From Pseudoxanthomonas koreensis (lineage in GTDB: Bacteria; Pseudomonadota; Gammaproteobacteria; Xanthomonadales; Xanthomonadaceae): a stretch of 37,127 nt of DNA. The notes below the pieces were generated by a model. It was not told the origin of the DNA. It searched no databases and worked only from the letters and a program-made list of their open reading frames with translations. The position numbers and the translations under genes are program-made. Positions within the stretch are counted from its first letter, which is position 1. Each line of letters opens with the position of its first letter. This document shows, piece by piece, positions 20,413 to 27,920 of the stretch. Location: positions 1-37,127 of the forward strand of contig NZ_PDWM01000032.1 of assembly GCF_010093225.1 (NCBI RefSeq). Reading direction: 5' to 3'.

Positions 20413-20544
20413 GTAGGAGCCCACTTCAGGGGGCGACCCGAGGCGGCTGGATGCGGCCGCGGTAAACGCGGCTGATCCGGAGGGGATGCGTTGAATGCGG
20501 CGCCTTCCGACGGGATCGGGTCGCCCCCTGAAGTGGGCTCCTAC
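20413..20544. repeat. Inverted pair of GTAG-type REP sequences, 132 bases
   Basis: Two 25-base arms, 20413-20437 and 20520-20544, are exact inverted copies. Each begins GTAGGAG and continues with a hairpin related to GCCC..TTCAGGGGGC. They enclose 82 bases containing TGCGTTGAA. GTAG-led REPs are the known substrate type of REP-associated tyrosine transposases; similar families are abundant in Stenotrophomonas and Pseudomonas. The right arm overlaps the lpxH stop codon. A second pair of the same total length lies at 26511-26642. Confidence 0.9.
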
Positions 20545-21287
20545 AATGGGGCGAGCGACTGCAGGGCGTAGCCGTCGGGAGTGACCCGCAGCACCGAGCC
20601 CTGCTCGTACCAGTCGCCGAGCACGATGCGGCGGCAGGCACGGCCGCCGGCCTGCAGTTCGTGGATCGCCGGGCGGTGGGTGTGGCCGTGGACCAGCGTG
20701 GCCACGCCGTAGCGCGCCAGCGTGGCTTCCACCGTCGCCGGGGTGACGTCGGTGACGGCTTCGAAGCCGGCGCGGTCGCCTTCGATCATCTGTCGCTGCC
20801 GGGCCATGCTCGCCTCGCGCGCCTGCGCGGCGAACGCCTGGCGCGCGGCCAGCGGCTGCGCCAGGAAGCGCGCCTGCCAGTCCGGGTCGCGGGTCTGCGC
20901 GCGGAACGCCTGGTAGGCGGTGTCGTCGCTGCACAGCAGGTCGCCGTGCATCAGCAGCACCGGTTCGCCGTACAGCGACACCACGGCCGGATCGGGCAGC
21001 AGGCGCATCCCGGCGCCGCGTGCGTAGTCGCGGCCGACAAGGAAGTCGCGGTTGCCGTGCATGAAGTACACCGGCACGCCCGCGTCGGCGACTGTGCGCA
21101 GCCCCGTGGCCACCGCGTCGCCGGTTTCCGAAGGATCGTCGTCGCCGATCCAGGCCTCGAACAGGTCGCCGAGCACGTACAGCGCGTCGGCCGACGCGGC
21201 CTCTTCGCGCAGGAAACGCAGGAACAGCGCGGTGACCTCCGGCCGGGCCGGATCCAGGTGCAGGTCGGAAACGAAGAGCGTGGGCAT
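20541..21287 (-). CDS. lpxH: UDP-2,3-diacylglucosamine diphosphatase
   Basis: 248 residues. It is a calcineurin-like metallophosphatase with all metal motifs: [44 protein letters not shown] and LVHGHTHRP. It hydrolyses UDP-2,3-diacylglucosamine to lipid X in lipid A synthesis, at the inner face of the cytoplasmic membrane. It is divergent from gltX, 77 bases away. The last two codons before translation ends are CTC-like context then TTG-TAG, and this TAG is part of the GTAG of the adjoining REP, so the repeat supplies the stop codon. Confidence 0.95.
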   Translation of the reverse strand: MPTLFVSDLHLDPARPEVTALFLRFLREEAASADALYVLGDLFEAWIGDDDPSETGDAVATGLRTVADAGVPVYFMHGNRDFLVGRDYARGAGMRLLPDPAVVSLYGEPVLLMHGDLLCSDDTAYQAFRAQTRDPDWQARFLAQPLAARQAFAAQAREASMARQRQMIEGDRAGFEAVTDVTPATVEATLARYGVATLVHGHTHRPAIHELQAGGRACRRIVLGDWYEQGSVLRVTPDGYALQSLAPL

Positions 21288-21364
21288 GGCCGGATTGTAG
21301 GGGGCAGAACCGATCCATGCCGCAGGCAGGTAAAATCCCCTGACACCTCCGATCGGGGCCTCCC

Positions 21365-22768
21365 ATGACCTGCCGCACCCGCTTCGCTCCCAGTCCTACC
21401 GGCTACCTGCACATCGGCGGCGCGCGCACCGCGCTCTACAGCTGGCTGCAGGCGCGCCACAACGGCGGCAAGTTTATCCTGCGCATCGAGGACACCGACC
21501 GCGAGCGCAGCACCCAGGGCGCGATCGACGCGATCCTGGAGGCGATGGACTGGATGGGGCTGGACTACGACGAAGGCCCGATCTACCAGACCGATCGCCT
21601 GGACCGCTACCGCGAAGTGGCCGAGCAGCTGGTCGCCGAGGGCAAGGCCTATTACGCCTACGAGACCCGCGAAGAGCTCGAGGCCATGCGCGAGGCGGCG
21701 ATGGCCGCCAAGGAGAAGCCGCGCTACAACGGTGCCGCGCGCGACCTCGGCCTGCCGTATCGCGACGACCCCAACCGGGTCATCCGCTTCAAAAATCCGC
21801 TCGATGGCGTGGTGGTGCTCGACGACCTGATCAAGGGCCGGATCGAGATCGCCAACAGCGAGCTGGACGACATGGTCATCTTCCGCCCGGACGGCTGGGC
21901 CACGTACAACTTCGCCGTGGTGGTCGACGACTGGGACATGGGTATCACGGAGGTGATCCGCGGCGACGACCACGTCAACAACACCCCGCGCCAGATCAAC
22001 ATCTACAAGGCGCTCGGCGCGCCGGTGCCCAGGTTCGGCCACATGCCGATGATCCTCAACGAGGAGGGCGCCAAGCTGTCCAAGCGCCACGGCGCGGCCG
22101 ACGTGATGCAGTACAAGGACATGGGTTACCTGCCGCATGCGCTGCTCAACTACCTGGCGCGGCTGGGCTGGTCGCATGGCGACCAGGAGATCTTCAGCCG
22201 GCAGGAACTGATCGATCTGTTCGACATCCGCAACTGCAACTCCAAGGCCGCGCGCCTGGACATGGCCAAGCTGGGCTGGATCAACCAGCACTACCTCAAG
22301 AGCGACGACCCGGCGACGGTCGCGCCGCACCTGGTCTGGTATCTGCAGAAGCTCGGCCTGGACGTCGCCGCCGGCCCGGCGCCGGCGGACGTGGTGGTGG
22401 CGCTGCGCGACCGTGCGCAGACGCTGAAGGAAATGGCCGAGAAGGCGGCAGTGTTCTACCTGCCGCTGGAGCAGTACGACGAGGCGGCGGTGGCCAAGCA
22501 CCTGAAGGCCGGCGCCGAAGCGCCACTGGGCAAGGCGCGCGAACTGCTGGCCGCGCTGCCGGAGTGGACGGTCGAGGCGGTCGCGCAGGCGCTGCATGAC
22601 GCCGCCGCGGCGCTGGAACTGGGCATGGGCAAGATCGCCCAGCCGCTGCGCGTGGCCATTACCGGCACCCAGGTCAGCCCGGACATTTCCCAGACGGTGT
22701 ACCTGGCCGGACGCGACGAGGCCTTGAAACGCATCGATGCGGCACTCATCAAGGTAGCGAAGGACTGA
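21365..22768 (+). CDS. gltX: Glutamyl-tRNA synthetase
   Basis: 467 residues, class I synthetase. The HIGH motif appears as [18 protein letters not shown] and the KMSKS motif as [31 protein letters not shown] is a conserved active-site segment. It charges tRNA-Glu. The anticodon-binding helical part occupies the last ~150 residues. TAAAAT at 21331-21336 is a possible -10 box. The regulator gene follows 16 bases after the stop, so the two may be co-transcribed. Confidence 0.97.
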   Translation: MTCRTRFAPSPTGYLHIGGARTALYSWLQARHNGGKFILRIEDTDRERSTQGAIDAILEAMDWMGLDYDEGPIYQTDRLDRYREVAEQLVAEGKAYYAYETREELEAMREAAMAAKEKPRYNGAARDLGLPYRDDPNRVIRFKNPLDGVVVLDDLIKGRIEIANSELDDMVIFRPDGWATYNFAVVVDDWDMGITEVIRGDDHVNNTPRQINIYKALGAPVPRFGHMPMILNEEGAKLSKRHGAADVMQYKDMGYLPHALLNYLARLGWSHGDQEIFSRQELIDLFDIRNCNSKAARLDMAKLGWINQHYLKSDDPATVAPHLVWYLQKLGLDVAAGPAPADVVVALRDRAQTLKEMAEKAAVFYLPLEQYDEAAVAKHLKAGAEAPLGKARELLAALPEWTVEAVAQALHDAAAALELGMGKIAQPLRVAITGTQVSPDISQTVYLAGRDEALKRIDAALIKVAKD

Positions 22769-22784
22769 GGTCACGAGGAGACGC

Positions 22785-23273
22785 ATGTCCGCCCGGCACG
22801 CCTGCACCGATCCGCACCACCACGTCCATAGCGCCGATGCGTTCGTGCGCGCGGTGGAGCGTGCCTGCGGCGAGCGCGGCCTGCGGCTGACGCCGATCCG
22901 CGCCAACGTGCTGCGCCTGATCGCAGACGCGGGCAAGCCGGTGAAGGCCTACGACCTGCTGGAGAAGGTGCGCGAGGGCAAGGGCGCCGGCGCCGACGCG
23001 CCGCCCACCGTGTACCGGGCGCTGGATTTCCTGATGGCCAACGGTTTCGTGCACAAGCTGGCTTCGGTCAATGCATTCGTCGCCTGCCATCATCCGGACA
23101 GCGACCAGCATTCGGTGCCGTTCCTGATCTGCGACCGTTGCCACAGCGCGGTGGAGCTGGAGGACCGCGAGGTGGTCTCGCAGCTCGAGGCGCGGGCCAA
23201 GGCGCTGGGTTTCCAGCCGCAGGCGCAGACGCTGGAAGTGCACGGGTTGTGCGAGCGCTGCGCGGAAGGCTGA
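22785..23273 (+). CDS. zur: Fur-family zinc uptake regulator, Zur type
   Basis: 162 residues. It has a winged-helix DNA-binding domain (LRLTPIRANVLRLIADAGKP, and PPTVYRALDFLMANGFVHKL) and a dimerisation domain with two CxxC pairs (LICDRCHSAVEL and HGLCERC) that would hold structural zinc. The N-terminus is His-rich (DPHHHVHS), as in Zur proteins. Zur represses zinc-uptake genes when zinc is plentiful. Zur rather than Fur is favoured by length, the His-rich start and the neighbouring His-rich TonB receptor and MerC-like genes. GAGGAG lies 5 bases before the ATG. Confidence 0.87.
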   Translation: MSARHACTDPHHHVHSADAFVRAVERACGERGLRLTPIRANVLRLIADAGKPVKAYDLLEKVREGKGAGADAPPTVYRALDFLMANGFVHKLASVNAFVACHHPDSDQHSVPFLICDRCHSAVELEDREVVSQLEARAKALGFQPQAQTLEVHGLCERCAEG

Positions 23274-23302
23274 GCGCCCTGCATCGGTGTTCGAAGGCAA
23301 AA

Positions 23303-23438
23303 GCGTCGGCTCCGGTGGGGGCCGCCGCACCCTGGGTATATGGTCCACCCTTCGGACGACATCCTGTCTTTACGATGGGCCGTGGCACATCCATGTGCCA
23401 CTTGGGCCATATACCCAGGGTACGGCGTCCTTCGCGAC
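23303..23438 (-). repeat. GGA-hairpin structured repeat, copy A
   Basis: It fills the gap between zur and the convergent TonB receptor gene. On the minus strand the order is: AAGGA, outer stem (arms at 23407-23420 and 23330-23343, 14 bp perfect, longer with one mismatch), hairpin 1 GTGGCACATGGATGTGCCAC (23382-23401), hairpin 2 GACAGGATGTC (23358-23368), closing outer stem, then CGGCGGCCCCC and CCGGAGCC. The minus strand is also that of the TonB receptor, so the element would lie in that gene's 3' untranslated RNA. It matches the copies at 36771-36908 and 37001-37127. Confidence 0.85.
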
Positions 23439-23469
23439 TTCTGGTTCTTGGCTTCTATCAGCCGCCCGC

Positions 23470-25632
23470 TCAAAACCAGGCGCGGATGCCGAAGGCGACG
23501 GCGCGGCCCGGAAGCGGCGCGTATTCGCGCAGCAGCGAGGTGTGCGGGCGCGCTTCCTGGTCGGTCAGGTTGCTGCCGTCCAGGAACAGTTCCCAGCTGT
23601 TGCCGTTGTCGCGGTCCCAGCGGTAGCCCAGGTGCGCATCGACCAGGGTGTAGCCGGGGCTGGGTTCCTCGTGCCCGGCGACCTCGTCCTGTTTCTGGTA
23701 GCGCACCGCGCCCAGCGCGGCGCGCCAGCCGCCCCGTTCCCACGTCACGTCGGCGCCATAACGGCCCGGCGCGATCCGCGGCAGGTAGCCGTCGTTGGCC
23801 AGTTCCGTTTCGTAGTGGTGCGCATGGTCGCCGTGCGGCACATCGAAGGCGGCCGTGCGGCTGCCGTCACCGTCGCGCTCGGCGCGCACCCGGTCGGCGA
23901 ATAGGCGCAGGTCCCAAGCGCCGGTGTTGTTGTCGGCCAGGTGCAGCACCGCTTCGGCCTCGGCGCCGGTGAACACCGCGTCGGCCTGGGTCCACAGACG
24001 CACCGGCGTGCCGTGCTCCTCGATGCCGGTGTCGGCCAGGTAGATGAAGTCGCTGAAGTCGCTGCGGTAGAGCGAGAGCTTGAAGTCCACGCGTTCGTTG
24101 TGCGCGTGCAGGCCGATCTCGCCGCGCAGCGCGCGCTCGGTGTCCAGTGTCGCATCGCCGATCTCGATCGAGGCGGTGGCCACGTGCAGGCCGTTGGCGT
24201 ACAACTCTTCCTGGGTCGGCGCGCGCTCGGAACCGTCGATGCCGAAGCGCAGGTCGAACGCCTCGTCGATCTTCCAGATCGCGGCGGCCGACAGGTTGGT
24301 GGCGCCGAAATCGCGACGCGGCTGGCCGCCTTCCGGTTCCAGGCGGACGCGGTCGTGGCGTGCGCCCAGTTCCAGCTTCACCGGCCCGAAGTCCTTCTCC
24401 TGGACCGCGAACAGGCCCCAGTTGCCGGTGACCGTGGCCGGGACGAAGGCTTCCTCGCCGGCCGCGCTGAAGTCCACCCGGCCGAGCTGCAGGCCGAACA
24501 CGCCGCGCCAGCCGGCCACGTCCTGCTGCACGGCCTCGATGCGCGCGTCGTAGCCTTCGCTGGCGAAGCGGGTGCCGATCGTGCCGTCCTCCAGCTCCGC
24601 GTGTTCGTAGTCGTTGTACGCGCCATGCAGTTCCAGGCTCTGCAGGAACGGCAGCGGATCGTAGACGCCGGCTTTCAGCTCGACGCGGTTCTGCACCATG
24701 TCGATGCGCACCTGCTCCTCACCATGCGCGTCTTCGTCATGGTCGTGGTCGTCATCGTCATCGTCATCGTGGCCATCGTCGTCGTCGGCATGCACGTGCG
24801 CGCCGGCCGGAATGCCGTAGTTGCTGCGGTAGGTGCTGGCGGCCAGGCCGAAATAGCCGGCCTCGCCCAGCCAGGTCGCGCCGAGCGCGCCGGCACCGGT
24901 CCTGATCGAGCTGTTGGGCAGGGTACCGTAGGCCAGGTCCTCGCCCTCGTGCTCGTCCGGATGCGCCATCGCATACCCGGGGATGTCGTAGTCGCCGGTG
25001 TTGCGCAGCAGGCCGTCCACGTGCAGTACCCAGTCGCCGTTGACGCCGTCGAGGCGGAACATGCCGCTGCGTTCGTCGTTGCCGGTGTTGCCGCGGACCT
25101 CGGCCCGGCCACCCAATGGCTCATCCGGCCTGTACAGGGCGATGCGCCCGTCGGCGACATTGACCGCGCCACCGATCGCGCCGCTGCCGAACAGCAGGGT
25201 GGCGGGGCCCTTGAGCACTTCGATCTGGTCGGCCAGGAACGGTTCCACGCTGGCGGCGTGGTCGGCGCTGACGGTGGACGCGTCCATCACCCCGATGCCG
25301 CCGGACAGGATCTGTACCCGCGGGCCGTCGAGGCCGCGCAGGATCGGCCGGCCGACGCCTGGGCCGAAGTAGCTGGTCTGCACGCCGGGCAGCCTGGCCA
25401 CGGTCTCGCCGAGGGTGGCGGCCTTGGCCCGGTCCAGTGCCTCGCCCTGCAGGACCTCGACCGGGCGCGCCAGCGACTCGGCATCGCCGGCCAGCGGTGA
25501 GGCGGTGACCTGGACCGCATCGAGCTCGGTGGGATCGTGGGCGGCGGCGGCCACGGGCAGGGTGGCGAGGGCCAGCGCGAGCGCCGTGGCAAGGGGGCAG
25601 GACGGGAAGGGGCGGTAAGCGGGTCGGGACAT
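23470..25632 (-). CDS. TonB-dependent receptor, probable zinc receptor (ZnuD-like)
   Basis: 720 residues. A signal peptide ends near AAAA-HDP. The plug domain follows (LGETVARLPGVQTSYFGPG, RPILRGLDGPRVQIL, EVLKGPATLLFGSGAIGGAV) and then a 22-strand barrel ending in RAVAFGIRAWF. An extracellular loop at ~residues 285-310 is extremely rich in His and Asp (HVHADDDDGHDDDDDDDHDH), and a second short His cluster (DVPHGDHAHHYETE) lies further on. Such loops are known in the zinc receptor ZnuD. With the Zur-type gene next door and the Zur-box-like sequence upstream, zinc uptake across the outer membrane is the likely role. Other divalent metals cannot be excluded. Confidence 0.88.
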   Translation of the reverse strand: MSRPAYRPFPSCPLATALALALATLPVAAAAHDPTELDAVQVTASPLAGDAESLARPVEVLQGEALDRAKAATLGETVARLPGVQTSYFGPGVGRPILRGLDGPRVQILSGGIGVMDASTVSADHAASVEPFLADQIEVLKGPATLLFGSGAIGGAVNVADGRIALYRPDEPLGGRAEVRGNTGNDERSGMFRLDGVNGDWVLHVDGLLRNTGDYDIPGYAMAHPDEHEGEDLAYGTLPNSSIRTGAGALGATWLGEAGYFGLAASTYRSNYGIPAGAHVHADDDDGHDDDDDDDHDHDEDAHGEEQVRIDMVQNRVELKAGVYDPLPFLQSLELHGAYNDYEHAELEDGTIGTRFASEGYDARIEAVQQDVAGWRGVFGLQLGRVDFSAAGEEAFVPATVTGNWGLFAVQEKDFGPVKLELGARHDRVRLEPEGGQPRRDFGATNLSAAAIWKIDEAFDLRFGIDGSERAPTQEELYANGLHVATASIEIGDATLDTERALRGEIGLHAHNERVDFKLSLYRSDFSDFIYLADTGIEEHGTPVRLWTQADAVFTGAEAEAVLHLADNNTGAWDLRLFADRVRAERDGDGSRTAAFDVPHGDHAHHYETELANDGYLPRIAPGRYGADVTWERGGWRAALGAVRYQKQDEVAGHEEPSPGYTLVDAHLGYRWDRDNGNSWELFLDGSNLTDQEARPHTSLLREYAPLPGRAVAFGIRAWF

Positions 25633-25654
25633 GCGGGACGCGGCGGGATGGCTG

Positions 25655-25681
25655 CTGACAGGGAATCCGGAATGTTATAAT
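25655..25681 (+). promoter_or_regulatory. Promoter for the MerC-like gene
   Basis: CTGACA (25655-25660) and TATAAT (25676-25681) are 15 bases apart, and TG at 25673-25674 gives an extended -10 (TGTTATAAT). The ATG of the downstream gene is at 25725. The short spacer is offset by the extended -10. Confidence 0.65.
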
Positions 25682-25687
25682 GTATCC
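25669..25687. promoter_or_regulatory. Zur-box-like operator
   Basis: GGAATGTTATAATGTATCC resembles the AATGTTATAnTATAACAT-type sites known for gammaproteobacterial Zur, with the left half intact and the right half degraded. It sits between the divergent TonB receptor and MerC-like genes, on top of the latter's -10 box and 37 bases before the receptor's start, so zinc-loaded Zur could repress both. Inferred from motif and context. Confidence 0.6.
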
Positions 25688-25724
25688 AAATCGGGCGACA
25701 CCCCCCGGACGTCATGCTTCGTCG

Positions 25725-26186
25725 ATGAGCCACTACCATCACCACCATTCCGGCCACGCCCACCCGGCCCGCCACGCCACGGCCCGGCGGCACCGCCACT
25801 GGTTCGACCGTTTCGGCGCGACCGGCTCGCTGCTGTGCGCGCTGCACTGCGCGCTGACGCCGCTGCTGCTGGCCGCCTTGCCGGCGCTGGGCCTGAGCGT
25901 GTGGTTCGACGGCAGCCTGGAGTGGGCGCTGGTCGTGTTCGTGACCCTGCTGGGCGTGTTCAGCCTGGGCTGGAGCTACCGCCGCCACCGCGCGCTGCGC
26001 GCGCTGGGCCTGCTGCTGCCCGGGCTGGCGGCGCTGTGGGCCGGCCTGCTGTACGCGCCACTGCACGAATCGGTGGTGCCGCACGCGGTGGTGATGACCT
26101 TCGGTGGCACCCTGGTCGGGTTGGCGCACCTGGTGAACCTGCGCCTCAACCACGGCCACGTCCACGACGCCAGCTGCGCCCATTGA
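25725..26186 (+). CDS. MerC-domain membrane protein, His-rich
   Basis: 153 residues. The N-terminus is strongly His-rich (MSHYHHHHSGHAHP), followed by a MerC-like core of about four membrane segments with the metal-binding-type motif LCALHCALTPLLLAAL (two cysteines) in the first. A second His/Cys cluster ends the protein (HGHVHDASCAH). MerC proteins are inner-membrane metal transporters. Beside a Zur-type regulator and zinc-type receptor, a zinc role is more likely than mercury; no mer genes are present. The ATG at 25725 is chosen because the His tail begins there. The ribosome binding site is weak. Confidence 0.78.
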   Translation: MSHYHHHHSGHAHPARHATARRHRHWFDRFGATGSLLCALHCALTPLLLAALPALGLSVWFDGSLEWALVVFVTLLGVFSLGWSYRRHRALRALGLLLPGLAALWAGLLYAPLHESVVPHAVVMTFGGTLVGLAHLVNLRLNHGHVHDASCAH

Positions 26187-26212
26187 GGGCCGCGTGCTAG
26201 GCTTCCCGGCCT

Positions 26213-26231
26213 GTCGCGCGTTGCGCGCGAC
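26213..26231 (+). other. Hairpin between the MerC-like gene and bTHX
   Basis: An 8-bp perfect stem GTCGCGCG/CGCGCGAC with a TTG loop is followed after three bases by TTTT. It could be a weak terminator for the upstream gene or a leader structure for the ribosomal protein gene starting at 26262. Confidence 0.45.
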
Positions 26232-26261
26232 CTGTTTTCCAGAGAATCCAAGGAGTTGAAG

Positions 26262-26444
26262 ATGGGCAAGGGTGATCGCAAGACCGCCAAGGGCAAGCGC
26301 TACAACGCCAGCTACGGCAACGCGCGCAGCCATGGCACCCGTGCCGCCGCGGGCGCCGCCGCGCCGGTGGCGAAGAAGACCGTCGCCAAGCCGGCGGCGG
26401 TGAAGAAGGCCGTGGCCAAGAAGACGGTGGCCAAGGCCGGTTGA
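26262..26444 (+). CDS. 30S ribosomal protein bTHX family
   Basis: 60 residues. The first 26 (MGKGDRKTAKGKRYNASYGN, then ARSHGT) match the bTHX (Thx) family, known from Thermus as a small peptide stabilising the head of the 30S subunit. The remaining half is a Lys/Ala/Val repeat region (KKTVAKPAAVKKAVAKKTVAK) resembling histone-H1-type tails, absent from Thermus Thx. AGGAG at 26251-26255 is 6 bases from the ATG; an in-frame TTG at 26256 is less likely. It has its own terminator. Confidence 0.85.
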   Translation: MGKGDRKTAKGKRYNASYGNARSHGTRAAAGAAAPVAKKTVAKPAAVKKAVAKKTVAKAG

Positions 26445-26471
26445 CGGCGGGCCTGTCACAGCAGTACCTGG

Positions 26472-26498
26472 AAACGCGGCGCCTGGCGCCGCGTTTTT
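26472..26498 (+). terminator. Rho-independent terminator after bTHX
   Basis: Stem AAACGCGGCG/CGCCGCGTTT around the loop CCTGG, running into five T. It lies 28 bases after the stop codon. Confidence 0.92.
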
Positions 26499-26510
26499 CT
26501 TTGGAGTTCT

Positions 26511-26642
26511 GTAGGAGCCCACTTCAGGGGGCGCCCCGGCCCGCGCCGGGGCCGCGACGTTCAACGCAAGTCCCGGAGTCGCGGCCCCGGAACACGGTTG
26601 CGTCCAACCTTCGCGCGGTCGCCCCCTGAAGGGGGCTCCTAC
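26511..26642. repeat. Inverted pair of GTAG-type REP sequences, second copy, 132 bases
   Basis: Arms at 26511-26535 and 26618-26642. The right arm, read on the minus strand, has the perfect hairpin GCCCCC-TTCA-GGGGGC after GTAGGA; the left arm carries one A in that stem, as both arms of the copy at 20413-20544 do. The 82-base interior, read on the minus strand, contains TTGCGTTGAACG and is related to the interior of the first copy over much of its length. The right arm overlaps the hutI stop codon. Confidence 0.9.
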
Positions 26643-27874
26643 AGGGGGTCGGGGAGGCGGCGGCCGGCGATCCAGGTGGCCAGGCGCAGGTTGCCGCCGA
26701 GCCAGTAGGCCAGTTCGGCGGGCTGGCCGATGTCCCACAGCACGAAGTCGGCGCGCAGGCCCGGTTGCAGGCGGCCGCGGTCGTCCAGGCCCAGGGCGCG
26801 GGCGCCGTGCACCGTGGCGCCGCGCAGCGCTTCCTCCGGGGTCAGGCGGAAGTGGGTGCAGGCCAGCGACATCGCCAGGCGTAGCGACTGCAGTGGCGAG
26901 GTGCCGGGATTGCAGTCGGTGGCCACGGCCATCGGCACGCCGGCGGCGCGGAATGCGTCCAGCGGCGGCAGCGTGGTCTCGCGCAGCACGTGGAAGGCAC
27001 CGGGCAGCAGCACGGCCACGGTGCCGGCGGCCGCCATCGCCGCAACGCCGGCCGGCGAGGTGTATTCGACATGGTCGGCCGACAGTCCGCGGAACTCGGC
27101 CACCATCGCCGCGCCACCGCCGTCGCTGAGCTGGTCGGCGTGCAGCTTCACCGGCAAGCCCAGCGCACGCGCGGTCTCGAACACGCGCCGGGTCTGCGCC
27201 GCGTCGAAGCCGATCCGCTCGCAGAATGCGTCGACTGCGTCGACCAGGCCTTCGGCGTGCAGCCGCGGCAGCCAGTCGCAGACCGCGTCGATGTAGGCGT
27301 CGGCACGGCCGGCGTATTCGGGGGGCAGTGCGTGCGCGCCGAGGAAGGTGGTGCGTACGCCGATGCCCAGGGCTTCGCCGATCCGGCGCGCGACCTGCAG
27401 CATGCGCCGCTCGCCTTCGAAATCCAGGCCGTAGCCGGACTTGATCTCGACCGTGGTGACGCCGTCGGCGAGCAGGGCACGCGCGCGCGGCAGCGATTGC
27501 GCGAACAGGGCGTCGGCGTCGGCGGCACGGGTGGCGCGCACAGTCGAGACGATGCCGCCGCCGGCGCGGGCGATCTCTTCGTAGCTGGCACCCCGCAGGC
27601 GCTGTTCGAACTCGCCGGCGCGATCGCCGCCGAAGACCAGGTGGGTATGGCAGTCGACCAGGCCCGGGGTGATCCAGCGGCCGCGCGCGTCGACGACTTC
27701 GGCGGCCAGCGTTTCCGCTGCGCCGGGCAGCGACGCGCGTGGGCCGGCGTAGGCGATGCGGCCGTCCTTCCAGCCCAGCGCGCCGTCCTCGACGGCGCCG
27801 TAGCCGGCTTCGCCCTGCAGCGTGGCCAGGTTCGCGTTGACGGCCAGGCCGTCCCAGCGGTGTGCGGTGTCCAT
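26639..27874 (-). CDS. hutI: Imidazolonepropionase
   Basis: 411 residues, amidohydrolase superfamily. Metal and substrate motifs: [20 protein letters not shown] (HxH), [34 protein letters not shown] and [11 protein letters not shown] with the catalytic aspartate. It opens the imidazolone ring to formiminoglutamate in histidine degradation. The ATG at 27874 gives the usual N-terminus (NANLATLQ). It is divergent from hutF, with 46 bases between the starts. Its CTG-TAG ending is formed by the GTAG of the adjacent REP. No hutH, hutU or hutG gene is in the window. Confidence 0.95.
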   Translation of the reverse strand: MDTAHRWDGLAVNANLATLQGEAGYGAVEDGALGWKDGRIAYAGPRASLPGAAETLAAEVVDARGRWITPGLVDCHTHLVFGGDRAGEFEQRLRGASYEEIARAGGGIVSTVRATRAADADALFAQSLPRARALLADGVTTVEIKSGYGLDFEGERRMLQVARRIGEALGIGVRTTFLGAHALPPEYAGRADAYIDAVCDWLPRLHAEGLVDAVDAFCERIGFDAAQTRRVFETARALGLPVKLHADQLSDGGGAAMVAEFRGLSADHVEYTSPAGVAAMAAAGTVAVLLPGAFHVLRETTLPPLDAFRAAGVPMAVATDCNPGTSPLQSLRLAMSLACTHFRLTPEEALRGATVHGARALGLDDRGRLQPGLRADFVLWDIGQPAELAYWLGGNLRLATWIAGRRLPDPL

Positions 27875-27920
27875 GCGCGGGATTCTACGTGAAGCGCTTT
27901 TTCGCGCGAGAATGCGCGGC

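Noticed and set aside
25725-26186. Mercury-resistance gene merC
   Set aside because: No merR, merT, merP or merA is nearby; the His-rich ends and zinc-type neighbours point to another metal.
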